Positions 1 to 12,332 are shown, counted from the stretch's first letter. The stretch: 64,000 bases of DNA from Aureobasidium sp. EXF-3400 (GCA_024195585.1 SWBL01000164.1:44217-108216); one strand, 5' to 3'. Notes: a model not told the origin generated them from the letters alone. Numbers and translations are program-made.

Positions 1-482
1 CATCTTGTCGTTCCGAGATTGGTAATCCTATGACGCCGGTGGTCTGTGCTTCTCGGCCTCGGATCAATCCTCACGTCCGTCCTTGGTCCATCTTCCCTCC
101 GCTGAGCACCTCCAGAGCTCCTTTCCCCTCAAAATGTATCAGTGCTTGTTGAACTTATGCTCATGGGACTATGGGGCGTGATATCAAGAGTCTCCCGCTT
201 ATCCCAGGCCCGTTGATGCTGGGAGGCCAAGTCGAGTTGTATGACTAGAGACGATGACAGGCCAGGAGGCGCTCCCAAGTCGCTCTTGACCGTCTCCAGT
301 TGCAATGTAGAGTAATGATTCGTGATTTGGAAGGAGAGAGGGCCTGGTAAACAGGAGTCCCAGAGGTAGGTGCATTAGGCAAGCATGTGACAGAAACCGA
401 CAAGGTCGCGACTTCCCTTCGCACGCAGAATCCAATTCAACATCAACCCAAATCATGAACGCTGTCGATTACTCCTGCAGCT
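1..482. other. Gene-poor left edge
   Basis: No convincing gene is visible. One forward frame is open from about position 3 to 150 without a fungal-looking domain. A CAG at 478-480 just before the first ATG of the next gene could be a splice acceptor, so an upstream exon of that gene may lie here or beyond the window edge. Confidence 0.4.
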
Positions 483-3400
483 ATGGCCGCGGCTGTACCC
501 GCTGAACTCAGTCAGGCGAAATATCATTGTCCTATTCACGCCAGTCAAGAACCGACACCTGCGAAGCCGCCATCCCAAAAGGCTCAACACTCCGTCACGC
601 AGGTCCCCAGATCGCCATCCATTTCCCAGAGACCTGTCCCAAACCACCTTTCGCAGAAGGACTCCGAAAGCATCGTCCACGATTCTCTCGAGTATCGTCC
701 TCCTGCGCCTGCTCCCCCGTCCAATCCTGTCTTCGATTTCCTCGAGAAAAGCGTGCCCATCAACAACGGCCAGCTTGAACGAGATTCGTATGACGAGAAG
801 GCCATCCCTTTGAACCCCCCAGCTCAGTCTTCAGTCGTTTCGCAGAGTCCTTTTGAAGCGCCTTCACATGAGCATCCTCCTTCTGAGCATCACACTATCT
901 TGGAGGACCCAATACAACTTCCACCTAAGGACCGTTCCCTTCCTGCGAAAGACGCTACTTCGGAAGACCTAGGCAAGACTCAAATTCCAATCTCGTCTCG
1001 AAATCACGGCGTTTCAGCAAAACAGACGCAAGCACAGCGTCCTGTCTACACTGATTGGAACGACGACGAAGAGATACAAGATTGTATCACGGTACGCTCT
1101 CAACCTGCCACCGCTCCTATTGAGCCCGAAGCCATCAAGACTCCTCTGGATCGCACTGCATTTTCCCAGCCCAACGTAGCTGCTACCACTGGTCTCATCG
1201 CGCCCAGCATGCCGCCCAAAGCCTCAATTACTAAGCCTACAACATATGCAAGCCAAACGCGGAAATCGGCTAGTACAACTTCTAAGAAGTCGTCCAAACC
1301 TGCTGCATCTCTTCCTGACATCGTCAACCAAGGCGAAACCTCAGCCGTTGCTATTCTTCGACAGAGGAAATCAGGGGGGACCAGCCAGACGAACACCACG
1401 AAACAAACGTCAGAAGTCGAGCCTGCAGCCGTCCCCAGATCGAGTGCTTCCCAGAACAATTCAGCGCGTCAATCTCAGGCCCCTGCGAAAAAGTCTGTGG
1501 TGAAGTCTACCACGAAGCCGGCACAGCAACGCCAGACCCAATCTCAGAAACTCTCCATCAACCAACCCTCACGCAGAATCGAGGCTCCTGAAGGCCGAAG
1601 CGAGTTCTCGATGAGCCCAGATGTCGTTGATCAACCTGCTGGGCTACAACGTCCTGAGAAAGGAAAATCCAAGCCAACCAAGGCTACAAAAACGGTGGCT
1701 CTCGGCAAGAAGGGTAGCAAAAGCCAACCGAAGAACAAGGCTGCTAAGGCTCCGGACACTGACGAGGACGACGATGAGAACTACGCACCTAAGGCGTACA
1801 AAGCAGCAGGAGGGACTACCACCCGGGCAAATACGCGTGCGCGAACGCTGAAAGCCAGCAAAGACGACGGTCTCAAGCTTTCGACTCGAGACACTACAGC
1901 GAGCGATGCCAAGAAATTGCAGGAGCGGGTATCGCGAGAGCCTGCTTCATCTGGCAGAGAAGAGATCGAGGAGTTTGAGGACAGCGTGACTCACGTCAAC
2001 TCGAGCGGTGCTGTTGGACCTCGACATGCGACTCAAGCCCAGTTTGCAAAGCCTGCCGCAGTCGAGGAAGTCAAGCCTCGACGTAGAACAGACAAATCGA
2101 CACAGCTGATGGCAGCCATCTTCAGTCCCGATCGGTGAGTACTACATGTACCAATCGAGTTCCTTGCTTACTCTTGCGAACAGTGTTACAGATACAATCG
2201 CTACCGAGCCCAAGACCAGAAAGCAAGTCCCTGCTACGCAGCCACACTCCAGCTCAGCATACCAATCAGTACCTGAACAAGGTACCACACAACGAAATCC
2301 CGTCAACATCAACGACGATGTTTCGAATGAAGATTGTGAAGATGCAGCAAACGAAGGCTTCGATGCCAGCTTCGATCAGATCAGTAACGAGGTGATGAGC
2401 CAGAAGCCGCGTGACAAAAATAAAAGTTCTCAGATCGAAGAGCAAAGTCTACCGTCTCTGGATGCAGACGCTCATGAGTCGCCGGTCCGGCAAACTCCAG
2501 CTCGATTGGGCTCTGATCTCGATGCGTTGGTTTCAGAGCGTGATCTCCGTAAGACAAAACTTATAGCCTTCAACAACACCGGGCCCAGAAACCAGGGTTC
2601 ACGGCACAAGAAGAGACTTTCCAGTGTGGATCTACATGATCCGCCGTTCGAAAGAGCACCATCCTCGGATATTGACCTGCCCAACAACCTACAAGAGCCA
2701 CCAGCCTTCTACAGTGCCGGCCCGGCTGTGCAAGAGAAGAAGACATCTAGCCTCGATGTCGCTGAGACCTCTGCTCACATTGATACGGTTGTTTCTTCAC
2801 CTTACAAGACGCTCGAAGATGTGTTTGGTTCAAAACCACAATCTCCCACTGCCCAGCCTCGCAAGGTAGCGAGTTTAGAGATCTCTAGTGTCAAAGACAA
2901 GGGATGGAAGGGGTCTGAGTCCGCGTTGGAAACCGTCGCAGTCGACAATAGGCATACGAACACTCGAACTACTGGATCCGCAACTGATGACAAACCGCTA
3001 GTCGTGAACCAGATAGCGGTCGAACTCGAAGCTCAACCCACATTTCCAGAAAGCCTGGTTGAGGAACCCTCTCGACAGCTATCAAAGAAGCCTGGAGTCT
3101 CAGACGAAAGATTGCGTAAAATAACAGTCACGACCAATCTTTTGGCACCTCTCAGCAAGTCGAAGCCGCCAACCGAGTCCGACGGCTCGAGAGATCCGGC
3201 TTCGGTCGGCTCGAAACGTCCGGTATCTAACAGCCACACACTAGCCTTACCAACCCCTGGTGATACACAGGCGCCGTCTCATGTCACCCAGACGCGACGT
3301 ATCGACAGGCCGTCGGGGATGAAGACTAGTAAGCCCACAACTCATGCCGCACAGGAAGATCCCTTGAGAGTCACACAACCACATTCAGAAGTGAGCCAGA

Positions 3401-4548
3401 CCAAACCACCTGAGAATGACCGAAAGCGACCATCTGCCGAGTTGACTGAAGAGCCTCCAAAACGCCCGAGAACAAGCACGCCCAACTCTCGCACACAAGC
3501 GACAAGACCTCCCGCAGCGAGAAGGTCTGTCTTGCGAAGGGTGTCGCAGATTGCCGACAATGGATCCCCGATACCGTTTGGAATGGAAATACCTCAAGAA
3601 ACAGCTGATCCTCTTCGAACCAGAGACGAGAATATGTCTACTACCTCGATCCCACCTCCAATTCTGACAGATCGATCTATGTATGCTCATCCCGCCCGGA
3701 TCACCAGATCGAAGCATAAAGAGCCAGTCAGCTCGGAGAGTCCCCTGAAGGAAATGGACGCTCTTCAGCAAAAGTTGCCAGCCCAAGTCTCACCAGCCGT
3801 TACACACGCCGGCTTCGATGAAGACACGCAACCGACTGCCGAGTACACACAGTTATTCGAGCCCAAGAAGATTTTCCCGACGGACACGATCTCCGTACCA
3901 CAAGAGATACCGCCTCAGATGCCTCACGCCGTACAAAGAACGCTCGGTCTCATGGAAGCATTACGATCAGAGGTGGTTCCCCATACAAGTGCACAAGAGG
4001 CTGATGGGGATGACGTAGAACACACCGAAACCAACGAAGCTAGGGACGAAGAAGATGCAGACAAGACACTTGTAAACGAGGATTCAGATGATGGAGATGA
4101 CGATGACGACGATGACTCTGAATCGAGGGACTCTTCGGATTCAGATGACGATAGGAAGCCGAAGAGCAATCTGTCGATGTGGAGGAATGCACTGGAGTCA
4201 CATCAGGGAGATGTATATGATCAACTGGTACGCATAGCTCACCGGTTGACAGAGCATCTCAAAGATCACGAAACGGCAATCAAGGACATCAGCACGGACT
4301 ACAAGCAGGATGGAGCGAAACTCATTGATCGGCTCGAGAAGGATAACGAGGTTCGGCTTGAGCAGTATTGCATCAAACAATCAAAGGTGCAGGGGGCTCT
4401 TATGTCGGGATACGAGCGACTATGTGGCAGTGTTGAAAAGGACAAGAAGGACATCAAGGCTAGCCGTGAGAGACATGCGAAGATGTTGCAGAGGCAGGTG
4501 GACGCAGAGGGAAGACTTGAGCAGTTGCTGCAGACTTACCACCTTTGA
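483..4548 (+). CDS. Large disordered protein with C-terminal coiled coil
   Basis: Two exons, 483-2134 and 2184-4548, joined across a 49-nt GTGAGT...CAG intron; the split Arg codon keeps the frame and gives about 1338 residues. Nearly the whole protein is low-complexity, rich in Ser, Pro, Lys and Gln, with basic stretches and a strongly acidic run (DDGDDDDDDDSESRDSSDSD) near residue 1190. Only the last roughly 120 residues look folded: a long charged heptad-like helix beginning near LSMWRNALESHQGDVYDQLV. I do not recognise the family. A disordered body with an acidic tract and a C-terminal coiled coil resembles meiotic chromosome-axis proteins (Red1/SYCP2/SYCP3 type), but that is architecture only. 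The start is uncertain because an upstream exon could splice at 480. It lies 421 bp upstream of the DEN1-like gene on the same strand. Confidence 0.75.
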
Positions 4549-4969
4549 TGAGTGGCAACAGGGAGATTTTGCTGTTTCGACAGGGCTGACGATGATGGTT
4601 CAGTATTTTAGAAAACATATGTTAGGCTTGGAAGTTTGCTAGAAAATAGAGTAGTCGCTGCATAAATATATGAAAGAGTTGTGTATCGGTTCGTAGCGGG
4701 ACGATTTGGAGCCGAGGCGCGCGTCATGGCTTGACATACGTGACGGGCGTGTGCAATGGGAATCTTGATACGCAATCCCATTGACTTTCTTTTGCTGCCT
4801 GCAATCAAGACATTGCGATTCCTCACCTCATCCTAGAAGCCTCAGATCCTGACGTCTGGCTACTACCCTCCTACTCGCACACTCAGCAGAGACCGAACAC
4901 TTGTATACGAAAAACGATAAAACACCCGCTCAAGTAATACGACTTTACAACCCGCGTTTACAACCTACC
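4549..4969. other. Intergenic region upstream of the DEN1-like gene
   Basis: This holds the 3' flank of the coiled-coil gene and the promoter and leader of the protease gene. No other coding signal is seen. Confidence 0.5.
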
Positions 4970-6088
4970 ATGTCATCAGGCTTCCACCCGTTCGGAGGGC
5001 GAGTAAGCAAGCGCTTCGGCGATAAGGTATGCTGAATCTCTGTGTCCTTTGCGGCCGAACAGTCAGAAGGGATACGAGACGCTGACAGATGCTCGAACAG
5101 TCGCTTCAGCCGGACGATGCCTATCTCAGTTGTGAGTAGACCGCACCGCAGCTATGGAGCGGCACAAGCTAACTGGCTCTAGATCACGACATTCGATGTA
5201 CGCTCTCCCCCTCTCACACCTCTCCAACCCGTACACCAGAGACTGACCAAGCGACTCAGTGACGGTCGAAGACGTCGATTGCATCAAGAACGACTGGCTC
5301 ACCGACAACGTACTTTCCTCGTCCTTCTCCCTCTCACCCACAAACCCACTAACGCCATCCAACAGGCCATAGCCTTCTGGGAAGAATACCTCGAACACGA
5401 AAAACTGAACGCATACCCCAAAGCACGCATCGTCCTCCTCCGCCCCAGCATGGCCTTTATGCTCCTTCAAACCAACGACCCTCTGAGTCTAAAATCCGCC
5501 CTTCCCTCTTTCGAAAACACAACACACATCTTCCTACCCGTAAACGACTGCCGCGACGTCGAACACGCAGAAGGCGGTTCCCACTGGTCCTTGCTTCTCG
5601 TCAGCGTCGTCGACGGCGTAGCATTCCACTACGACTCCATGTGTCCCTCCAACATGAACGAAGCCAAAATGCTCTCCCACCATATCTCACAGCTTCTACA
5701 AAAGCCGCTGAAGTTTGTGAATCTGGATGATTCGCCGCAGCAGGAGAATGGAAGTGACTGTGGTGTTTTTGTGTGTTTGTTGATGCAGCATTTGTTGTTG
5801 GGGAGGTTGTTGCAGGCGCATGCGCAGGATAAGGTTAGTATGAGTATGAAGGGGAAGAATGTTGATGCTACGGGAGGCAGGAAGGAGATGTTGAGGGTTA
5901 TTGAGATGTTCCGAAAGGAGGGAGAGAGGAGACGCTCGTAAGTTTATCTCTTCTTTCATGTCTCTTTGCTAGAAGAAGGACTTTTTGCTGACAAGAAACA
6001 CAGCGGATCCCATCATCGCGGCGAACACAGCCCCTTTTCGCTCAGCTCGCCAAAATCAAAATCTCCACCCCGTATTGGCGACGACTAG
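4970..6088 (+). CDS. DEN1: NEDD8-specific cysteine protease (DEN1/NEDP1, C48 family)
   Basis: A SENP8-like deneddylase, expected to process NEDD8 precursor and remove NEDD8 from non-cullin substrates. Six exons are supported by splice signals and phase: 4970-5026, 5101-5131, 5183-5197, 5260-5309, 5366-5937 and 6004-6088, giving about 269 residues. The acceptor of exon 2 could instead be 5088, adding four residues in frame. The N-terminus reads AYLSYHDIRLTVEDVDCIKN, the typical entry of this family. The catalytic set is visible: His124 in GSHWSL, Asp141 in HYDSM, Gln177 and Cys183 in NGSDCGVF. Exon 3 is only 15 nt. The last intron starts with a perfect GTAAGT; if it is retained the protein ends 28 residues earlier at RRRS, so the Ser/Pro-rich tail is likely but not proven. 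Lack of a long N-terminal extension favours DEN1 over Ulp1/Ulp2. Confidence 0.85.
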
Positions 6089-6566
6089 AAGTCGTGGATA
6101 ACAAGACGCTGGAGTTGATGCATTACTCGGAACGGTGTCACTTGCCTATTTATGACCCTTTCTGATTACGGGCCACGAGAACACGACGGGGCTGAAGAGA
6201 TGGATGGACATCCAAGATCGACATGAATTGCATGATTTGCTATGAGATACAAATGTCTAACGCATACATGAACCTTTGGGTATGGTAGTGTATCTCTGCG
6301 TCTTGCTAGTACCTGATTCGAAGAACTAGAGGTTTCCTAATACACACACTTCGGGTTGAATGGTTTCATACCACCAGGAATATCCGCTTTGTGCTCAAGA
6401 TCAGCAAGGATGTCAAGACGAACAAGAACCATTACTGTTTCAGTCCTCTAAAAAGCAGAACCCTAGATCGACAGAAACCGTATTTGTCAAGAGAAAAAGA
6501 AGCAAGAAGCAGATGTCTTTGGTCTGTATTACTCAATGCTTTTTCCGCTTCTCGGTTTCCGTCTCG
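6089..6566. other. Convergent intergenic region
   Basis: Shared 3' flank of the DEN1-like gene (+) and RCY1 (-). No further gene is seen. Confidence 0.5.
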
Positions 6567-9492
6567 TTACATGATCATACATCCGATACCATACATAGCC
6601 CTCTCCACGTCTCTTCTCACAGCATACCAGTCCGCCCTCCTTTCCGCAAACTCGTATACCTCTTCCGCGCGGAAGATACCATGATACCTATCGTTGTCCG
6701 CAATGATGGTTGCCAGTTCCTTACAACGCGCCATTCGCGTTGTTGTAGCCGCAGAGGTCGAGAAGATAGAGGTTGATGTAGTGCTATTGTTGCCACCACC
6801 GCAATCCACGAGGTAGATTTGTGAGAGTTCGCGCAAGGCGGAGTAGTAGGGTAATAGGGATTTTTGGCGGAGGGTGGTTATGAAGGAACTGTAGAGGTTG
6901 ATGTCGCTGTTGAAAGGGTGGTATCAGAATACGTCAAAAGAGAAGAAAGGAAGGAAATAAGTACCTGATCAGTTTTATCGCTCCATCGGCACTGATGCGT
7001 TGACGTTTTATGTGCTTGCACAGCACTCCGAATAACCTCAACCCGACTTCTTGGTTAAACACATCCAGCATGTTTTTATCCGTGCTGCCGACTAACATGC
7101 CTGTGTGTTGCTGAATGGTGTCGACTACACGTTTGGCAGTTTCTGTGGGTCCAATATCAACAAGACCCATCATGCTGGCGCGCTTGTCGATCGCCGTCAA
7201 ATTTTTGGCATCCACGGCATCGGTGTTGAAATCGGCGGTCAGTTGGAGAGTTGCGCACATGTATTCGACCTCGTCCATGAGGACATCAATACCTTTGCCC
7301 ATACCCGCTGCTACTCGCTCGTCCAACATCTGTTCGAAACGTTTCTTCTCCTTTACGGCTGGATTGAGGAAGTCATCGCGATCGGTTAGACCAGGTGTGA
7401 CTAGCTCTTGCATATAAAAGACATCAACCATTTGTTGAATCAAATCTCCGACATTGACAAGTTCGAGGAAGGTGACGAGTGGCTCAACTCCGGCGGCCGC
7501 TCCTTCCGTCTGCTCTGAGCGGAATTCCTTGACATCGCGAGGGTTGTAGCTACTCAAATGACCTACTGCCTTGTCAAAGCCGGTCTGAATGTGTCGGCGC
7601 CCGAGAATTTCCAGGAGACTGACGAAAATCTTGTCGCAATGTTCTCTTGTGAGGGTGGCATATTTATCACCCATCCGTATGAAAATGGCAGCTCGCTCAA
7701 TCGAAGCTTTTGCGTGATGGATCAAGCTCAGCGCTACCTCGATGCTGAACAAGGACTTGATGCCCTCAAGTCGTGAGCTCATGATGGCCGTTTTGGCTGC
7801 CAGCTCTGTCGTTGGAGCCGATCTTGGAGTTGCTGGGGTATCTGGTGTTTCTGGCCGTGAGCTCTCTTCTAGAGTTGGGGTCTCAACTATAGGCGTTGCC
7901 TTATTTGCAGACGGAAAAGTTGGTAGAGCATTCACAGGCATCATGACCACCTTCTTGAACGAGGACAAGAAATCGCGCTTTGCAGCTTGTCTGCTTATGC
8001 CCGACATGAAGAAAGATTCCGTCTTTGCTTCTTGCTCCGAAAGTTCCTTCTCCCAGGCACCGACTTCATCGTTACACTTGGATGTGAAGTATTCGAGCTC
8101 CTCTGTGAGGTAGCGATCCACGTGTGGCTCAAATATGTGGGCGATGACGCTCTTTATCTGATCGTGGAAATCTGTGCCGGATGCTTTTGGTGGTTGGATC
8201 GAGACTGCAAAGCGCATGGCTTGCTCGAATATTCCAGAGATAGCCTTGAGGTATACTTCTATACTGTTCTCATGTGCTTCGATGAACAGGGTTGTGATAT
8301 AGTCTGAGACTATATCCTCACAAACGCGGGTCGTGAAAGGGAGAAGGACACTAACGGAGCTCGGAAAGACTTGATCGATGATTGACGATTGCATGGACAA
8401 CATGGATGCCAGTTTTTCAAAGAATCTCTGTGAAGGGTTGAGATCCACATGTCCAGGAGCAACGTCTTGCAAGCAATCTAGAGGATTACCGACTTGATTT
8501 CTTTGGCGCATATAAGGATGGCTCGATATAAAGATGTCGACACCAGCAGCGCCACCGTTGAGAGAAACCAGAACATGAGCATAGCGCCGCATGCGATCAA
8601 CATCTTGAGCTTGGTATGCCTGTTGGAATTTGTTGATCATGGCATTCTCAAAGATACCAAGCATGGACTCGAGCTTGTCCTGCCGTTGTCCCCATTTCTG
8701 GGCACCATCGCTTCGTGCAAAGACTCTCAGATCGGCGAGGATACGGGCTTGCTGTTCAGAGTCCTGGACAAGACGAAAAACGGCTGGGTCGGACGAGTTT
8801 TCTGAGCGAACCAGATTGTAGTAGAAAGGACCCAAGGCACCATGGACTCTGCCGTACTCCTGTCTTGCGTGGCCGCGGATGGAGCGAACTCTACGCAGAG
8901 CGGTGGTAGCAGCTTTTGCGTTGAAAGTAGGATTTTGTGACACAGTCAGGTCGTCAAAGCCATCAGTCACACTGCTATGTCTCGGCCGCCTAGGAGTTGC
9001 AGCTTGTTCCAGCGACTTCCGCACTTTTTCTTGTTCATCATGGGCATCGAATATGGTTAGACTTCGATCGGCTTGTGGGCGGCCACTGAGTCTCTTTTTT
9101 GATTCCTCATATCGTTGTCGTGCTTCCGTCTCGTTCCACACACCCATGTCTTTCAATCTTGCAACCCATCTTGTGTCATCATAGACCATCTCTTGCAAAC
9201 GCTTGGATACTCTAGCGCATGTTATCAAGTCGGATACGGGTAGGTAATCGAGGATGGTAGCGATGAGTTCTGATCACGGTCAGCATGATGAATGCAACGG
9301 ATATACAGACTCCTGGGATGATTGACCAGCAGGTAGAACAGGCTTCAGAGTAAGGATCTGAGTGGCCTTGAGAGAAGCAAAGACATTGCTTGGAGTGTTT
9401 GGTCGACGAGGGGCATCAATACTTGTGAGACCAGCCCTTTGTTTGGGGAGGCCATTTGGTCCAGCAGCGGCCCTGGGCAGTGGCTTGCTCAT
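6567..9492 (-). CDS. RCY1: Recyclin-1, F-box and Sec10-like endosomal recycling protein
   Basis: Three exons on the minus strand: 9492-9327, 9269-6965 and 6906-6567, about 936 residues. The F-box is split by the first intron and is rebuilt by splicing as LPAELIATILDYLPVSDLIT followed by CARVSKRLQEMVYDDTRW. That intron uses a slightly unusual GTCAAT donor, but the rebuilt F-box makes it secure. The remainder is the Sec10/exocyst-like helical region with signature stretches such as ESMLGIFENAMINKFQQAYQ and VDVFYMQELVTPGLTDRDDF. Fungal Rcy1 acts in recycling of endocytosed membrane proteins such as the v-SNARE Snc1 and binds Skp1 through the F-box. The second intron (6907-6964) restores the C-terminal exon ending in MYGIGCMIM. 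A poly-Ser/Thr stretch in this last exon is the only low-complexity part of the tail. Confidence 0.9.
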
Positions 9493-9987
9493 GTCGATGC
9501 TATTCTATACAATAAGAAGAGATCGGAAGCAGCCGACGACATGCTTGTATGTTCTGACTACGAACAGTTTACAGCAACAACAAGGACCCTTGGTGCGTCA
9601 GTCTGGAGAAGAAGCTCCGCACGCTCCGTCAAGCGGAAGTTGCGCAATCCGAGTCCCTCGTTCCTTCCCATCTTGTTGCCTTCCAGACCATGGCATTCTT
9701 CCATATTTCTTCGACCAAGCAGTATATCTCGGAATTGTCAATGTGGCCCTGTCTTCACGGCACAATGTTTGCGTGAATCCTAGTCACGGTCGGATTCGTA
9801 GTGCCAATGAGGCTCCGCAAGACTCGTGCAAGCCCAATCGCAATCTCGCAACCCAGCCACACCTCGACTCACAAGCAGGTTTGTCGCAACCCTGCTGTGG
9901 CCCCGTCTACATACCCTATCTGCAATCGTAGGTCTTTCTGCTTTTCTTACCTTCCTTTCCCACTTCTATTTGCCCACGAAAGCCATC
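9493..9987. other. Divergent promoter region
   Basis: Lies between RCY1 (-) and the MCLVSVKED gene (+). The downstream frame is open upstream to 9826, but the ATG at 9988 fits the conserved-looking N-terminus better. No separate gene is seen. Confidence 0.45.
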
Positions 9988-10635
9988 ATGTGTCTCGTCA
10001 GTGTCAAGGAAGACCATGATGAGTATGCTGTTCCAGCTCGTGTCGTACGACGAGAACGTCGCTCTCCTCCTCGCACCACAAGAGTCTCGCGCGCATACTA
10101 CGAGGATCCTCCGCGTTCTCAAGAGCGAACTTATATCATACAACAACCTCCGCAGCCTCCGCCCGTCATAGCCTATGCCCCGCCCTCCGAGCATCATGAC
10201 CACAACGACCACCGTAGCCATTACGATCCACCTCCGCCTCCACCCCCAGCACCTGCATCAGAGAGACACTCTCACGCTGGTCACCAATACGTTGAAGTAA
10301 CGCCATCCTCGCGCTCAAGCAGTAGTAGCAGCAGTTCAAGCGACGGTGGCCGTTCCAAAACAACCTCTCGCTCCAGAGCCACTGGCCCTCAGAGCGAATA
10401 CCATCTTCGAGAGAAGGAGATCTTGCGAGAACGTAGAGGTCCGAACCACTATGCAAACAAAGATGACTACGAGACATATCGCTACGTACAGCCTCCCCGC
10501 AGCTCGGGGCACCGCAGCAGTGGAAACCTGGGTCCCCGAAGTAGCCATATCGACGATCCTCGTGCTAGCCGCTCGAGCTACAATACAAGAGAGATAGTGG
10601 TTGAAAGCGGCAGGCAACGAGAATACCGTCATTGA
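9988..10635 (+). CDS. Uncharacterised Arg/Ser/Pro-rich protein
   Basis: Single-exon frame of 215 residues beginning MCLVSVKEDHDEYAVPARVV. I do not recognise a domain. It has a Pro-rich stretch (PPPPPPPAPA), a run of nine serines after SSR, Arg-rich segments and several Tyr residues, so it is probably disordered. An in-frame ATG exists at 9826, but that would add an unremarkable Ser/Pro leader and span what looks like 5' UTR, so I prefer 9988. It diverges from RCY1. No function can be assigned. Confidence 0.65.
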   Translation: MCLVSVKEDHDEYAVPARVVRRERRSPPRTTRVSRAYYEDPPRSQERTYIIQQPPQPPPVIAYAPPSEHHDHNDHRSHYDPPPPPPPAPASERHSHAGHQYVEVTPSSRSSSSSSSSSDGGRSKTTSRSRATGPQSEYHLREKEILRERRGPNHYANKDDYETYRYVQPPRSSGHRSSGNLGPRSSHIDDPRASRSSYNTREIVVESGRQREYRH

Positions 10636-11117
10636 TCATTTTGCCTCTGTCGCCAAAGCCTGATTACCTATTGTATCAGGTGGGAACCCTTTTGTGTTTT
10701 GGGTCCGAGCATACTCTTCTTCTAGCATACATGGCTGGCCATGTTTCCATTTTGATATGTGTACAAAAGTACCTGCGTTTGTTTGTGCATATAGCTTTCA
10801 ATCTTACTCTGTTCACGATTCTCTACGAGCAACATCGTATACTTCGTTCTAAGCTCGCTAGAGCACATGTACTAAGACAAACATTGATTCTTACAGCAGG
10901 CTAAGAGGGTACTTCCTCGGTCAAGCATCAAGCGGGGTATTCTTGTGGAAGTATCTTCTTTGGCTCATTTGAACCTGTTCAGACAAGAGTATCTATGCTG
11001 TAAAATCAATAACTCCCATCCCAAATGCTCCAGATCCAACGCGCTAAAGTTTCATTCTGTCGTAATTTTACAATTTTGTTTATCGAAAAAGAGAGGAGCG
11101 CAGCCTTGGGGGTACAT
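10636..11117. other. Convergent intergenic region
   Basis: AT-richer 3' flanks of the MCLVSVKED gene and the membrane-protein gene. No coding signal beyond short chance frames. Confidence 0.5.
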
Positions 11118-12332
11118 CTAGACCTCAGGCTTTCCTTGGTCAACGGCCCACTGTTCGGCCTCGTGCTTAAGACAGCGCTTAGCATACCAGAAGGTGCACA
11201 GTGTCCAGATACCAGCCCAGATGAAAGGAACGGTCCAGCCGACCACGTAGGCAGCATCCTTTTGAATACTGAAGATAAGGGCAGTGACCACAGCAGCTGC
11301 CACCTCGCCACCAATACCCCAGAAAAGTGTCAGACGGTGAAGCATTTGACGGAAGTAGTGACTGGCTTCGTATCTGGTGTTGAGTCTCTCGCGGAATTCA
11401 ATGTTACCGCCGCCGTCGACTGCAATGATGTCCTCGATGATCCAGTAGATTCCAGGGCGGAGTTGGGAGCCAGCAGGCATGGAAGAGATACGGAACGGGG
11501 AGGGGATCTTGAGAAGACGCATGGCATCTTGAATGATCAATTCCGTACCAAAGGCGAACATTAGAGAGGCACAAGGCATCGCTAGCAGACGGATAGGCGG
11601 GTTCTCGGGGATAGTACCGCTGGCAAAAACATCAGTATCAAATTCGAAGCCTCATTAAATCAGTGAACTTACACGATGAGCTCGACGATGATGATAACCC
11701 AGGCGAAACTGAAGTTCCAGTGGAACCAGTCGAGCTAGTTAAAAAGTCAGTACCTTTGTATCTTGGGCGTATATGGATGGTATCTTTCTTACGTATGATC
11801 TGCGACCGCCAATGACACGACACGTGCTACCCTTCTTCCACAAATGCCAGAAGCGGAGTACGTATTCAAAGATACTGATACCTCCTAGAGCGGCTGTGAC
11901 GATGGAGAAGACAGTGTTGGGCGAGAGGTCGGTGCCGTACCAGAGACCGAAATAGAGAGCCAAGGGCATGACGATGGAGTCGAAGAGAATGAGGAACCAG
12001 AAGATGAAGATACTACGCTTCCTCTGGCGCAAGTCGTATTCTAGCGATGGTGGTGCATACGGGTTGATGGCTCCGGGTTCTCTGGCGGGTGCTGCAAGAC
12101 TGGTTCTGGGCAGGGCCAGAGACCTTCGAGGACCGAACGGGTTGGACGATCTACGTTCTCCCGTCGGCGAGCGTACACCACCATCAGGCGAGTGTACACC
12201 AGATGGTGATCGTACACCATCAGTTGGCGATCGTACACCATCAGCTGGCGAGAATGGGGTTGAGTGTGCACCCTCGTCTGCTGGAGATGCGAACGGCGAG
12301 GGCGCAAACTCGATTGCTGGAGACGTCGGCAT
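11118..12332 (-). CDS. Uncharacterised fungal multi-pass membrane protein
   Basis: Three exons on the minus strand, 12332-11793, 11734-11673 and 11619-11118, 367 residues; all junctions have GTAAG-type donors and AG acceptors and keep phase. The first 100 residues are Ser/Pro-rich and include tandem copies of a D-G-V-R-S-P-like motif. After about residue 105 come hydrophobic segments: IFIFWFLILFDSIVMPLALY, VFSIVTAALGGISIFEYVL, a middle-exon segment (WNFSFAWVIIIVELIV) and two near the C-terminus (GGEVAAAVVTALIFSI, VVGWTVPFIWAGIWTLCTF), suggesting five to six membrane passes. I do not recognise a named family and infer no transport or enzyme activity. Confidence 0.8.
12165..12252 (-). repeat. 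21-bp minisatellite inside the membrane-protein gene
   Basis: About four imperfect tandem units of 21 bp, recognisable on the plus strand by repeated CGTACACCATCAG-like blocks at 12172, 12193, 12211 and 12232. In the protein they give DGVRSPT/DGVRSPS/GVHSPDG/GVRSPTG, a seven-residue repeat in the predicted cytosolic or disordered N-terminus. The unit is a multiple of three, so copy-number change keeps the frame. Confidence 0.75.
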
